Part shown: positions 50,650 to 59,907 of the stretch, one piece after another
Layout of the letters: each line of letters opens with the position of its first letter
How positions within the stretch are numbered: the stretch's first letter is position 1
NCBI GenBank assembly: GCA_039822005.1
Contig: JBCBMZ010000001.1
Span: 62,001-126,000 of the forward strand
Reading direction: 5' to 3'
DNA length: 64,000 nt
Origin: JBCBDX01 sp039822005
GTDB lineage: Bacteria; Pseudomonadota; Alphaproteobacteria; Rhizobiales; Rhizobiaceae
Translations under genes and position numbers: made by a program
The notes under the pieces: generated by a model
The model's input: the letters and a program-made list of their open reading frames with translations, nothing else
The model's database searches: none
Told to the model about the DNA's origin: nothing

Positions 50650-51999
50650 ATGAGCGCGTCGCAACCGACCCGTGGGCGACCGGTCCGCTCCGAAGCGGCG
50701 CTGGAGATCGAGCGCCTGCTTGAACTCCATCCAAAAGGGTTTGACCTGTCCTTGGGTCGCGTTCGCGATCTGCTCGAAAAGCTTGGTAATCCGCAGGACA
50801 GACTGCCACCGGTCATCCATATTGCAGGGACAAATGGCAAGGGATCTTGCGCCGCGTTTTGCCGGTCGCTACTCGAGGCAGCTGGCCATACGGTCCATGT
50901 TCATACATCGCCGCATCTGGTGAATTGGCACGAACGGTTTCTTGTCGCGGGTGAATTAGTGGCCGATGATCTTTTGGCAGATGCCGTTCGACGGGTTGCT
51001 ACTGCCAACGATGATGCCCCGATCACGGTTTTTGAAATCCTGACGGCGGTAATGTTTCTACTCTTTTCTGAACACATGGCGGATTATGCCATTGTGGAGG
51101 TGGGTCTTGGCGGACGAGCCGATGCAACCAATGTGATTTCAAACCCGGCAGTCAGTGTGATCATGCCAATTGGCATGGATCATCAGGCTTACCTGGGTGA
51201 GACGATCGAGGAAATTGCAGGTGAAAAGGCAGGGATCATCAAAGAGGGTGTTCCAACGATCATTGCGCACCAACCCTATCCGGCGGCGCGGCAAGTGCTG
51301 GAAAATGTCTCAGAGATGATGGGCGTGGAAGCATTTGTGTACGGGCAAGATTTTTTCGCATTTGAAGAACGGGGAAGATTGGTCCTGCAGGACAATTCAG
51401 GTCTTATTGATCTGGCGCTACCCACGCTCAATGGCCGACATCAAATTACCAACGCCGCCGCGGCAGTCATGGCGGTGCGTCTCGCTGATCCCGCCCTGAA
51501 CGCTGACATGTTGGAGCGTGGCTTGCAAACTGTTAAGTGGCCAGCCCGCCTGCAGCGTCTGGCGGCGGGCGATTTGGTGGCGTTGGCGCCAAAAGATTCT
51601 GAAATCTGGTTAGACGGCGGCCACAATCCCGATGCGGCCAGTGCGTGTGCGGAGTTTCTTGCAGGTCGTGAAGCCGTGGATGGCCGCCCGCTTTTCCTGA
51701 TGGCTGGAATGTTGAATACCAAGGATGCCATTGGCTATTTCAGGCCTTTTGAGGGCCTTGTTCGACATGTTTTCGCGGTGCCGATTGTTAGCAGCGAAGC
51801 AGGGATATTGCCCGCCGATCTCGCCGCCTATGCGTTACACGCCGGACTGTCAGCCGAAGAATTCGGATCTGTTTATGAAGTGCTCGATATGCTGGGCCGC
51901 AATTGGGACCCCAGTGAGCCGAGCCCGCGCATTTTGATCGGCGGGTCACTTTATCTGGCCGGCGAAGTGCTGTCAGAAAACGGAACACCGCCCGTTTAA
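50650..51999 (+). CDS. folC: Folylpolyglutamate synthase / dihydrofolate synthase
   Basis: FolC adds glutamates to folates and may also make dihydrofolate from dihydropteroate. The 449-residue Mur-ligase-type enzyme has the ATP loop IHIAGTNGKGSCAAF (about residues 57-71), HTSPHLVNWHERFLV, the VEVGLGGRADATNV segment, the MDHQAYLGETIEEIAGEKAGIIKEGVPTI block, and GGHNPDAA in the C-terminal domain. It is the last gene of the trp-accD run and ends at a bidirectional terminator shared with trxA. Confidence 0.95.
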   Translation: MSASQPTRGRPVRSEAALEIERLLELHPKGFDLSLGRVRDLLEKLGNPQDRLPPVIHIAGTNGKGSCAAFCRSLLEAAGHTVHVHTSPHLVNWHERFLVAGELVADDLLADAVRRVATANDDAPITVFEILTAVMFLLFSEHMADYAIVEVGLGGRADATNVISNPAVSVIMPIGMDHQAYLGETIEEIAGEKAGIIKEGVPTIIAHQPYPAARQVLENVSEMMGVEAFVYGQDFFAFEERGRLVLQDNSGLIDLALPTLNGRHQITNAAAAVMAVRLADPALNADMLERGLQTVKWPARLQRLAAGDLVALAPKDSEIWLDGGHNPDAASACAEFLAGREAVDGRPLFLMAGMLNTKDAIGYFRPFEGLVRHVFAVPIVSSEAGILPADLAAYALHAGLSAEEFGSVYEVLDMLGRNWDPSEPSPRILIGGSLYLAGEVLSENGTPPV

Positions 52000-52030
52000 A
52001 AAAGAGCGCATGTTGCACACGCTCTTTTTT
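51998..52030. terminator. Bidirectional intrinsic terminator between folC and trxA
   Basis: Arms AAAAAAGAGCG (51998-52008) and CGCTCTTTTTT (52020-52030) pair perfectly, giving a T-tract on either strand. The stop codon of folC lies in the first arm and the trxA stop is 11 bases past the second, so one hairpin can end both convergent genes. Confidence 0.92.
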
Positions 52031-52040
52031 GTATCAAACG

Positions 52041-52364
52041 TTAGCTAACGGAGTTTTTCATCCAGTCGGACAGTTTGCCCTTTGGCGCTGCGCCAACCAT
52101 TTGATCCACCACTTCACCATCTTTAAACATGTAAAGTGTCGGAATTGAACGAACGCCATACTGCGCTGCAATGTCCGGGTTCTCGTCAATGTTGATTTTG
52201 GCAATCTTGACCTTGCCATCAAACTCGCCTGAAAGCTCTTCGAGCGCCGGTGCGATCATCTTGCAAGGGCCGCACCATTCAGCCCAAAAGTCGACAACAA
52301 CGGGCGTTTCGGCACCCAGAACGTCGGATTGAAAATTGTCATTGTTGACTGTTACGGTTGCCAT
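52041..52364 (-). CDS. trxA: Thioredoxin
   Basis: A 107-residue thioredoxin, the general cytosolic disulfide reductant. The active site WCGPC is near residue 31 (VVVDFWAEWCGPCKMIAPALEEL), the conserved cis-Pro is in IPTLYMFKDGE and GAAPKGKLSDWM ends the fold. The ATG at 52362-52364 has a perfect AAAGGAGG site; the frame is open upstream and is rejected. It follows addA by 77 bases, as in many alphaproteobacteria. Confidence 0.96.
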   Translation of the reverse strand: MATVTVNNDNFQSDVLGAETPVVVDFWAEWCGPCKMIAPALEELSGEFDGKVKIAKINIDENPDIAAQYGVRSIPTLYMFKDGEVVDQMVGAAPKGKLSDWMKNSVS

Positions 52365-52441
52365 CTTAACCTCCTTTGTTGTTCCCGCGCATGTGGTCAT
52401 CTGTGCCAGACCAATCAAGTAGGGTTTCCGTTACCCCCTTT

Positions 52442-55400
52442 TCAATCTTTCGCGAGGACGGCAAGTGCCTTTTCGCGATCAGATTTCGAAACTTCGCGGA
52501 TGAGTGGCCCGCGGGTGTACAAAAGCAAAGTGCGCACGGGCCGCTCCAAATATAGTTTCTCCACCAAAGCACCATAGAGCGCTAATTGATAGATAGACAC
52601 ATCAGGAATTTTTTCATGGGGTGGCCGCCCGGTTTTATAGTCGACGATAATGATCTCATCCCCATGTTCGGCGATGCGGTCGATCACGCCGGAAACCCCG
52701 CGTTCTTCACCGCGCACGGTCAGCGTGCCCATGATGGAGACTTCCGCCCGGCTGTTGGTGTCGAACAGAAATTGGTAGGCTGGATCGTCAAGGATGTTAA
52801 AGACTTCCGATAGTAGACCTGCCTGCTCGTCTTCACCAAAGCCATTGTGTGAAAGCCACGATACTGCAAGCGCCTCCCGTTTCGCCAGCGGCAGGTCCGG
52901 CAACATCTGAAGTAGCGTATGGAGTGCGCTTCCGCGCTTGGAAGCAGCAAATGAGCCAGTTCGCCCGGTTGGTTGATGGCCAACAAGCGATTCGGGCCGC
53001 ACATCGACATCCGTATTGACCAGTTGCGTTGCTTCAATGGCAAAACCGGTCGCGCCCGATGGAATCAGCGGCCGTTTGGGCGGTGGCTCTGCCGTTGCGC
53101 GATCTGCAATCGCACTGACCCGGGCTTGGTCGACAAGCGGTTGCGCCATCGCTTTCACCGTTTGGGTTTTTTCAGGTTTCACTGAAGGGGCCTGCCGTGG
53201 CGGGAAAAAATAGACGGTTCCAAGTTCGGTTTCCTGCTGCTCGCAATCATTAACGAGACTGTCAAAAACCATTTGATGCCACCGCATATCGCCGGGATTG
53301 GGCGTTTTGCTGCCGGTCGTATGTCCGACGACAAAAAGGATATCAGCGGCCCGCGTCATGCCCACATAAAGAAGCCGCCGATACTCCTCTTCATCGGCAA
53401 TGCGCATTTTTTCCGCAACAGCGTCCATAATTGAAGATCGCGGTTTACCCCTGTTCCAGACCGGTAGATCTGTATTTGTGCGTCCTTCTAGAAAGTTGGC
53501 AAGAAGGTTGGCAGGAACGGTTACAATTTTGTCCATTTGCGCGGGATTGTGCGGGGCGGTGCAGTCATCGACCAAGAACACGAGTGGCGCTTCCAATCCC
53601 TTTGCACCGTGCACCGTCATCACCCGTACCCGATCCGCATTTTGTTCCATCTCCCGCTTGATCTGCGGGGCCTGGCGCTCAACGTGATCAATGAAGAGAT
53701 GAAGATGTCCGGGATGATCACGTTCAAAGGTTTCCGCCAACGCCATAAACTCGTCAATGATGTCAGCTGTCTCCGGGTTGAGACGCCCAACCAGCTTTTC
53801 ACGTCCACCGCGTGCGGAGAGCACATGGGCATAAAAATCAAAAGCTGGTCGCGTTTTGGCGAGCGCCGCCAAGTTTTCAAGGTCGCCAAAGGCTGTCTGA
53901 TGGCGTTCGTTAGCTGATACGGCCAATTGGTGCCAAAGTGTTCGCTCGCCCCGATCCATACAAAGCGCCATCAGATCATCATCATCCAAACCATAAAGGG
54001 GTGATTTGAGAACCGCGGCTAGCGACAGGTCGTCAAAAGGGTTCAACAGGCATCTGCCGAGCGCCAGCAAGTCCATCGTCGCGATGTGGTTGGTCAGGAC
54101 CAGACGATCCGCGCCGGCAACCGGTACTTTGCGGGCCTTCAGGGCGCGTGACAGTTCAGCAACAAACATGCCGCGCTTGCGGACCAGCACAAGAATGTCG
54201 CCGGCCGTGACAGGGCGGCCCTGCACGGACATAGGTTCTTTGCCGGTTAACCAATAGGATATTGTATCAGCCATGCGCTCAGACAAGGTCTTGGCACCAC
54301 GGGCGGGGGCGTCAATCGGCTCCGCCCAGTCCTCCGGCAAGTCAGGTTCCGGCTCTGATGTATGGACATCCCACATCGCCACTTGTCCGCTGCTGTCGGT
54401 GCGAAGAGCGGTGTGGGCCTGATAATCACCGGATTGGGTAAGACCATCGGCGTTCTCAACGCGCGAAAACACCTGGTCGACCGCAGCGAGCACATTTTTT
54501 GCGGAGCGGAAAGAACGGTCCAACGGGACCGGCTCAAACGGTTTCGCCGCTGTCGTTACTTTGGTGTTGAAGTGAGTTCGTGCCGCACTGAAGCCTGCCG
54601 GGTCGGCACCCTGAAAAGAGTAGATGGACTGCTTTTCATCGCCGACGGCAAAAACTGTTCGATTGGTATCGCGCGCCGCTACTCCATCGAAAAACTCGTC
54701 GGCAAATGTTCTGACGACTTCCCATTGCATCGGCGAGGTATCTTGCGCTTCATCGACGAGAATATGGTCAATGCCTTGGTCCAGCTTGTAACGGACCCAC
54801 GCGCCCGTGCCCGCCCGTCTGAGCATGGCGGCGGTGTGCCTAATCAGATCGTCAAAATCAAGGTAGGAGCGGATGCGTTTGAGATATTCGTATCGGCCGA
54901 TCAGCGCCTGCGCGATAATTAACATCCGGGTAGATTGTTCGGCGTCCTCCAGCTTGTTCAAATCATCATGAATTTGCAAAAGTCGTGCGGCAGCGGCTTC
55001 GTGCGCTGGGCGATAGGCCGGTATTGCCGCCATGAGATTGTCCGGAAAAATATGCTGGGTGCGAGGCGCCAGACCCTTTTCGCTGCTGCCCTTTAGAAAT
55101 TGCTTGGTCAGCGCATCGAGCCGTGCGGACGGCTCAGTCAACTGTCCTGCTTCGCGAATGGCTTTGACCATGGTGCGGATGGTGGCGCGTTTTTCGCCTT
55201 CTTCATGGGCATCGATCAGCGCAAGGTTCTCGTTATCAAACCAATCCAATGGCCAGGCCCTTTGAACAATGTCGTCACGCTCGATCTCAGGCTCCAGACC
55301 AAACGCTCTAACAAACTTTGCATGAAGCTGCGCGCTGTCCGGGTTTGATCCAAGGTAGCCACTCAATTCGCGCCGCTTGTCGACAATTGCGGCAATCAAC

Positions 55401-55993
55401 TCAGTAAATGCCGCTTCGCCGCGCTCGCTCAGAACGTGTTCAACGGCTTTAATCAAATGCGGCGACCGCTTGGGGCCGGTCAGCACATGACGTTTAGCCT
55501 CGGCCAGCAACCCTTCTGCACCAAAATCATCCAGGAGATCAAAGTGTCCAGCCACGTTGGCTTCGAGCGGGAAACGGTGCAGCAGCGCTTCGCAGAACGC
55601 ATGAATAGTCTGGATTTTCAGTCCGCCCGGCGCTTCTAGTGACGCGGCAAAAAGCGTGCGTGCAAAACGGACTTTGTCTTTGCCCGGTCGCTTACCCGTC
55701 AGTTTTTCCAACTGTTCGGCCAGCTTGGTATCTTCCAAGGCCACCCAGTCCGACAAACGGTCAAAAACCCGCGACTTCATCTCGGCGGCTGCCGTTTTGG
55801 TAAAGGTCAGACATAGGAGCTTGGATGGTTCAACTCCATCAAGCAGTAGGCGGATCACACGTGTGGCAAGCACAAATGTCTTTCCCGAGCCGGCATTGGC
55901 AGAAACCCAAGCCGACACTTTAGGGTCCGCTGCAGTGGCTTGCTTGGCTAGCGTTGCCTCATCGGGCATCACTCTCGGTTTGATTTCAGCCAT
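52442..55993 (-). CDS. addA: Double-strand break repair helicase AddA
   Basis: AddA is the helicase-nuclease subunit that, with AddB, processes double-strand DNA ends for RecA, replacing RecBCD. The 1183-residue protein has Walker A SANAGSGKTFVLATR near residues 31-45, HILVDEAQDTSPMQWEVVRTF (motif II), DEKQSIYSFQGADP (motif III region), VMTVHGAKGLEAPLVFLVDD (motif V) and LLYVGMTRAADILFVVG (motif VI). The C-terminal PD-(D/E)xK nuclease shows IIIVDYKTGRPPHE. The ATG at 55991-55993 overlaps the addB stop by eight bases; an ATG two codons earlier is possible. Confidence 0.95.
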   Translation of the reverse strand: MAEIKPRVMPDEATLAKQATAADPKVSAWVSANAGSGKTFVLATRVIRLLLDGVEPSKLLCLTFTKTAAAEMKSRVFDRLSDWVALEDTKLAEQLEKLTGKRPGKDKVRFARTLFAASLEAPGGLKIQTIHAFCEALLHRFPLEANVAGHFDLLDDFGAEGLLAEAKRHVLTGPKRSPHLIKAVEHVLSERGEAAFTELIAAIVDKRRELSGYLGSNPDSAQLHAKFVRAFGLEPEIERDDIVQRAWPLDWFDNENLALIDAHEEGEKRATIRTMVKAIREAGQLTEPSARLDALTKQFLKGSSEKGLAPRTQHIFPDNLMAAIPAYRPAHEAAAARLLQIHDDLNKLEDAEQSTRMLIIAQALIGRYEYLKRIRSYLDFDDLIRHTAAMLRRAGTGAWVRYKLDQGIDHILVDEAQDTSPMQWEVVRTFADEFFDGVAARDTNRTVFAVGDEKQSIYSFQGADPAGFSAARTHFNTKVTTAAKPFEPVPLDRSFRSAKNVLAAVDQVFSRVENADGLTQSGDYQAHTALRTDSSGQVAMWDVHTSEPEPDLPEDWAEPIDAPARGAKTLSERMADTISYWLTGKEPMSVQGRPVTAGDILVLVRKRGMFVAELSRALKARKVPVAGADRLVLTNHIATMDLLALGRCLLNPFDDLSLAAVLKSPLYGLDDDDLMALCMDRGERTLWHQLAVSANERHQTAFGDLENLAALAKTRPAFDFYAHVLSARGGREKLVGRLNPETADIIDEFMALAETFERDHPGHLHLFIDHVERQAPQIKREMEQNADRVRVMTVHGAKGLEAPLVFLVDDCTAPHNPAQMDKIVTVPANLLANFLEGRTNTDLPVWNRGKPRSSIMDAVAEKMRIADEEEYRRLLYVGMTRAADILFVVGHTTGSKTPNPGDMRWHQMVFDSLVNDCEQQETELGTVYFFPPRQAPSVKPEKTQTVKAMAQPLVDQARVSAIADRATAEPPPKRPLIPSGATGFAIEATQLVNTDVDVRPESLVGHQPTGRTGSFAASKRGSALHTLLQMLPDLPLAKREALAVSWLSHNGFGEDEQAGLLSEVFNILDDPAYQFLFDTNSRAEVSIMGTLTVRGEERGVSGVIDRIAEHGDEIIIVDYKTGRPPHEKIPDVSIYQLALYGALVEKLYLERPVRTLLLYTRGPLIREVSKSDREKALAVLAKD

Positions 55994-58900
55994 GACCATC
56001 GCCGTCTGAGTGATCGGTTTCGCCACTCCATTCCGCAATTCGCGCCAAATGGTCATAATCTCCGGCCCAACGTTTCTGCTTTTCGGGAAGTGGCCATGAC
56101 AGATAGGCCGCCTCGGTGTCCTGGTAGTGTTGAACCAATCTCGTAAGCGCATCCCAATCGCGCTGCGCCAATTCAAGCGTGGTGTATTTGGGATCATTTT
56201 TCTTCGGCTCGGCAGGTACAACAACGGGCCCGACGATTTTGCTGTCGACATCGCCGCGAGTGCCAAGTTTGACGTAAATCAGATCGCCGGGTTCTTTCCC
56301 GTCAAAAGCCGGGAACGCCCCGCGCACCATGAGCGCGGCTTCAAGCGGCAATTGGGGGGCAAACCGGTGCTGCACCTGGTTGATCGACGGGTGAGCGCCG
56401 GTTTTCAGATCTATGATGTCGATCAGCCCGTCGGTGCGCACATCAAACCGGTCACCTCGCCCGAACAGTGTTACCCCTGTGTCACCCAGCTCCGTTGGTA
56501 TGGCACTTAGTTCCGCATGACGGCTGACAATATACTTCGCCCTATCTTGTTCCCATTGGGCGAGTTCGGGGACCAGCGCGCGCATGCGTGCCCACCAAAG
56601 CGTATCGATGTCAGACGGGAGCGCCGCGTTGTCGAAAATTTCGCGGGCGATCAGAAGCATTTCAGCTTGCGCAACGGCAGAGGAATAATCGATGCCGCGT
56701 TTGACGAAAGCTTCGGCGCAATCATGTATCAGTGTCCCTCGTGCCCGAACGTCGGGCTCTTCCAACAACGGCTCCAATGGTTTCAGCCGCAGAACGTGTT
56801 TTGCATAAATGGCATAAGGGTCGCGGCGCAATGTTTCCGCTTCGGTGACTGAAATTTGCTTTGGCCGCTTTGAAAGCGGTGGTTTGGGCGTTGGCGGACC
56901 GACTGGATTTGCTGGTGCCGCTGCGGTTAAAGCCTTGGAAATTTGCGCATAGACATCGCCTGCATTGCGCATCGCCCTTGTGTTGGCTGGCCCTGCAACG
57001 GTCTCCAGTCTTTGCACCCAGCGAGACGCGACGGTGGGTGATCCGTCTTGTTTGGCCGCGCGGGTCAGCAAAATATTTGGCGCACCCATACACATTTGAA
57101 AATCATGGGCGGCAAGGCCGACCCGACGTTCTGGCGGCTCCATCCCCATAGCCTTTTTCATGCCGCGCGTGACAAAGGCGTCATTGTTGGGCGTCGTCGG
57201 CCATTTTCCCTCGTTAAGCCCGCCGAGCACCATGAAATCCGCATGCTGGAGGCGTGCCTCCAGGGTGCCCCAAATGGAAATACGCGGGTGACCACCATAG
57301 TCTGGCTTGATCAGCGTATCCGCTGTCAGTGCCGATAAAATCGCTGGCCAATCGGAAAGTGTCACCTCGGTCGTCAGCGTCGGATCACATACCGCTTCCA
57401 ATGTGTTTGCCAAAACTACGCCGTCGTCACCATCGTAAAGTTCAGGCAAAATACCAAATGCGTCACTTGCCAATACTTCGAGCAAGGCCGCGGTTCGGCG
57501 AGCCAGATCGTGGATTGGCGACACCTGCCCATTGTTCAAACCTGTCCGGAATTGGTCAAAGGCGTTTGATAGTAACTTGGCAAAGTCTATGAGCGTCTCG
57601 CGGTTCTCATCGCTCAGATCGGGAAAACTCTTGGCGCGTCGCCGAACGATCGCAGGTTCCGCGTGCCTTGCCAGTTGGTTGGTAACGATTGCCAATAGAT
57701 CGGAAACCAAAAAGCGGCGCTGCCCGCCGCGCAAAACGTAAAGTTCAAAAAGATCAATGGTCTGTCGAACCTGTTCTGCATCCCATCCAAGTTGAAAGAG
57801 CGGATGGCGCAACAGCGCCAGCAGCTCGTTCGGGTTGGAACCATCGCAGCCGACTTGGAGCGTCAACGACAGGAAGATCCCTTGCGGTGTCTTGGAAAAA
57901 GGTGCTCCCCCGGAATCGTCAGCCTCAATTCCAAAGCGCGCCAATTCCACACACACGCGCCGCGCCAGCGAACGGTCCGGGGTCACCAGCGCGCAGGTTT
58001 TGTCCGGATCGAGGATTGTTTCGCGAAGAGCACAAGCGATGGAAAGCGCTTCTTCGCCCGGATTTTCGGCATGGAGGATCGCCACATCCTGGCAAGCGTC
58101 TTCCGCAAGCGTTTTGCGGGCTTGAAGCCAAAGATCAGTCGTTGTCGATGGTGCCAAGGCGGTTGCAATCCAATGCCGTCTCCCGTTCAGGTGCGCGGGC
58201 ATTGTATTTGTTGCAAGCTCGGTGATCAGGCCCCGGGCACCCGCTCCAATGGCTCGTACTAGCTTGTGCATGCCATATTGAGGATGGCCGATGGCGGAGG
58301 AAATATCGCTCTCCGCTTCTAGCGCCCCTCGGATTCGCGGCTCCATACTTGGCTCATAGCCAGGCAGAATTACCGCCCCGCTCGCGCGGCCGGCAATGGT
58401 TTTGATCAATCGAGCGGTTGCGGGGATCGTACCCGTCGATCCCATGACGATAAAGGGGTCGACCGGATCGGCAGCTTCCACCCGCCGCCGCTCGGACTCC
58501 AGCAATAGGTTTCGCCGCGTCGCCGGATCAATTCGGCCCATCGCTTCCAGCACAGGGGGCCAATGCTCTCGAACAACGGCCAAAAAGGCATGGGTCAGTT
58601 TCCACCATTCCGAAATGTCGACATCGGCTGCCTTGTCCAGATCATCAAAACTGATCTCCTCGGTCTGCATCTGATCAAGCAGGGACGAAAGATCGCGGGC
58701 CATCCAAAACGCATCGGCGATGGACACAGGTGTCTCCACTTCTTTACCAACCAGAGCGCGTGCTTCCGGGCCAAGAGCCTGCGCCCATTTGCCTACCCAT
58801 GAGCCGAGGATAATCTGGCGTTCGAGCGCGTTAACCGCAGGGGGTGCGCTGAGCAATTCGGTTGCGCCACCAAGCGCAAAGAACGCGGTATCATCGTCAA

Positions 58901-59174
58901 ATTCGCCAAGAGGCAAAATTTGCGGCAATAGGGCAGCATTGGCCTCAAGGATATCGACGAATGCGGATCGTAACTCACGGGCCGCACGGCGGGTGGGCAC
59001 ATAGATGGTTGCGCTAGAAAGCGCCAGCGGCCCCGCTTTTGTCGAAAACCCGGAAATGATCTTCCCATCACACAGGGCTTGGGCAAACAAAGGCAAGATC
59101 GGTTCACCTGCCGGAACCGTGAATATGTTGGGAGCACGGTATTTTGTCGTGCCTGTTCGCTTGTCAGCTTTCAT
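55986..59174 (-). CDS. addB: Double-strand break repair protein AddB (alphaproteobacterial type)
   Basis: AddB is the scaffold and second nuclease of AddAB and recognises the Chi-like signal in species that use one. The 1062-residue protein has the N-terminal VPTRRAARELRSAFVD stretch, the FMVLGGLNEGKWP block, and a C-terminal PD-(D/E)xK nuclease (TDGLIDIIDLKTGAHP). It lacks the Walker A loop near the N-terminus and the four-Cys iron-sulfur cluster of B. subtilis AddB. The ATG at 59172-59174 overlaps the murU gene by 11 bases; the frame is open 11 codons further. It is translationally coupled to addA. Confidence 0.93.
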   Translation of the reverse strand: MKADKRTGTTKYRAPNIFTVPAGEPILPLFAQALCDGKIISGFSTKAGPLALSSATIYVPTRRAARELRSAFVDILEANAALLPQILPLGEFDDDTAFFALGGATELLSAPPAVNALERQIILGSWVGKWAQALGPEARALVGKEVETPVSIADAFWMARDLSSLLDQMQTEEISFDDLDKAADVDISEWWKLTHAFLAVVREHWPPVLEAMGRIDPATRRNLLLESERRRVEAADPVDPFIVMGSTGTIPATARLIKTIAGRASGAVILPGYEPSMEPRIRGALEAESDISSAIGHPQYGMHKLVRAIGAGARGLITELATNTMPAHLNGRRHWIATALAPSTTTDLWLQARKTLAEDACQDVAILHAENPGEEALSIACALRETILDPDKTCALVTPDRSLARRVCVELARFGIEADDSGGAPFSKTPQGIFLSLTLQVGCDGSNPNELLALLRHPLFQLGWDAEQVRQTIDLFELYVLRGGQRRFLVSDLLAIVTNQLARHAEPAIVRRRAKSFPDLSDENRETLIDFAKLLSNAFDQFRTGLNNGQVSPIHDLARRTAALLEVLASDAFGILPELYDGDDGVVLANTLEAVCDPTLTTEVTLSDWPAILSALTADTLIKPDYGGHPRISIWGTLEARLQHADFMVLGGLNEGKWPTTPNNDAFVTRGMKKAMGMEPPERRVGLAAHDFQMCMGAPNILLTRAAKQDGSPTVASRWVQRLETVAGPANTRAMRNAGDVYAQISKALTAAAPANPVGPPTPKPPLSKRPKQISVTEAETLRRDPYAIYAKHVLRLKPLEPLLEEPDVRARGTLIHDCAEAFVKRGIDYSSAVAQAEMLLIAREIFDNAALPSDIDTLWWARMRALVPELAQWEQDRAKYIVSRHAELSAIPTELGDTGVTLFGRGDRFDVRTDGLIDIIDLKTGAHPSINQVQHRFAPQLPLEAALMVRGAFPAFDGKEPGDLIYVKLGTRGDVDSKIVGPVVVPAEPKKNDPKYTTLELAQRDWDALTRLVQHYQDTEAAYLSWPLPEKQKRWAGDYDHLARIAEWSGETDHSDGDGHG

Positions 59175-59907
59175 TGCGCGACAAAGGTGCCATATCACCG
59201 TGATCACGCAAATGCGCTTCCACAGCTTTCAGACTGTCAGGTGTACTGACCGTGTACCAGTAGGCATTTTCAAGCGCTTGGCCGAACAAACGCCCCTTTT
59301 TCTTGGCCGCGTCAAAATAGCGGTTAAGGGAGTGGGAAACAGCCTCGGCTTTTTTGAATATTGCGGGGTTTATGATGGCCGCACCAGCGTAAATGTAACC
59401 TGACTTGGCCTTGTCAGCACGCGAAAGGCGGCCGTCCCGGTCGATGATGAAATCAAGCCCGCCACTATGGCCGATGGCTTGTTCCGGAGAGCAGACAAGC
59501 AGGAGCATGTCCATGCGTTGCGCATCAAACGTCTTGGCCATTTTTGTGACCGTTGGTTCGATGCCGGCCTTTTCCACCCAAAAAGTATCCGCATTGATCG
59601 CAACAAAAGGCGCCTGCCCGAGCTTGGGCAGTGCTTTGACGATACCGCCTCCGGTTTCCAGCACTTTTTCACGTTCATCGCTGATCTCCATGTAAACAGG
59701 ATGATCTGCAATCGCCGCATGCGCCATGATTTGTTCGCCAAGATAGTGTATATTGACGACAGCGTGATTGACGCCCCCACGGCCCAACTGGTCCAGCGTT
59801 CGATCCAACAGGGTGCGACCTGCAACCTCAACAAGGGGCTTTGGCCGCGTCAGCGTAATCGGTCGGAGCCTTTTGCCAAAACCTGCTGCCAATACCATTG
59901 CTCGCAT
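59164..59907 (-). CDS. murU: Nucleotidyltransferase, MurU-like (MurNAc-1-phosphate uridylyltransferase)
   Basis: A 247-residue sugar-1-phosphate nucleotidyltransferase. The N-terminal GxGxRxRP motif LAAGFGKRLRPITLTRPKPLVEVAG is at residues 6-30, with VNIHYLGEQI and INADTFW as the second metal loop. It fits MurU, which in Pseudomonas makes UDP-MurNAc from MurNAc-1-phosphate after AmgK, bypassing de novo synthesis and giving fosfomycin resistance; other hexose-1-phosphates are possible. The ATG overlaps the stop of the TsaE-AmgK gene by one base (TAATG), and its end overlaps addB. Confidence 0.82.
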   Translation of the reverse strand: MRAMVLAAGFGKRLRPITLTRPKPLVEVAGRTLLDRTLDQLGRGGVNHAVVNIHYLGEQIMAHAAIADHPVYMEISDEREKVLETGGGIVKALPKLGQAPFVAINADTFWVEKAGIEPTVTKMAKTFDAQRMDMLLLVCSPEQAIGHSGGLDFIIDRDGRLSRADKAKSGYIYAGAAIINPAIFKKAEAVSHSLNRYFDAAKKKGRLFGQALENAYWYTVSTPDSLKAVEAHLRDHGDMAPLSRNES

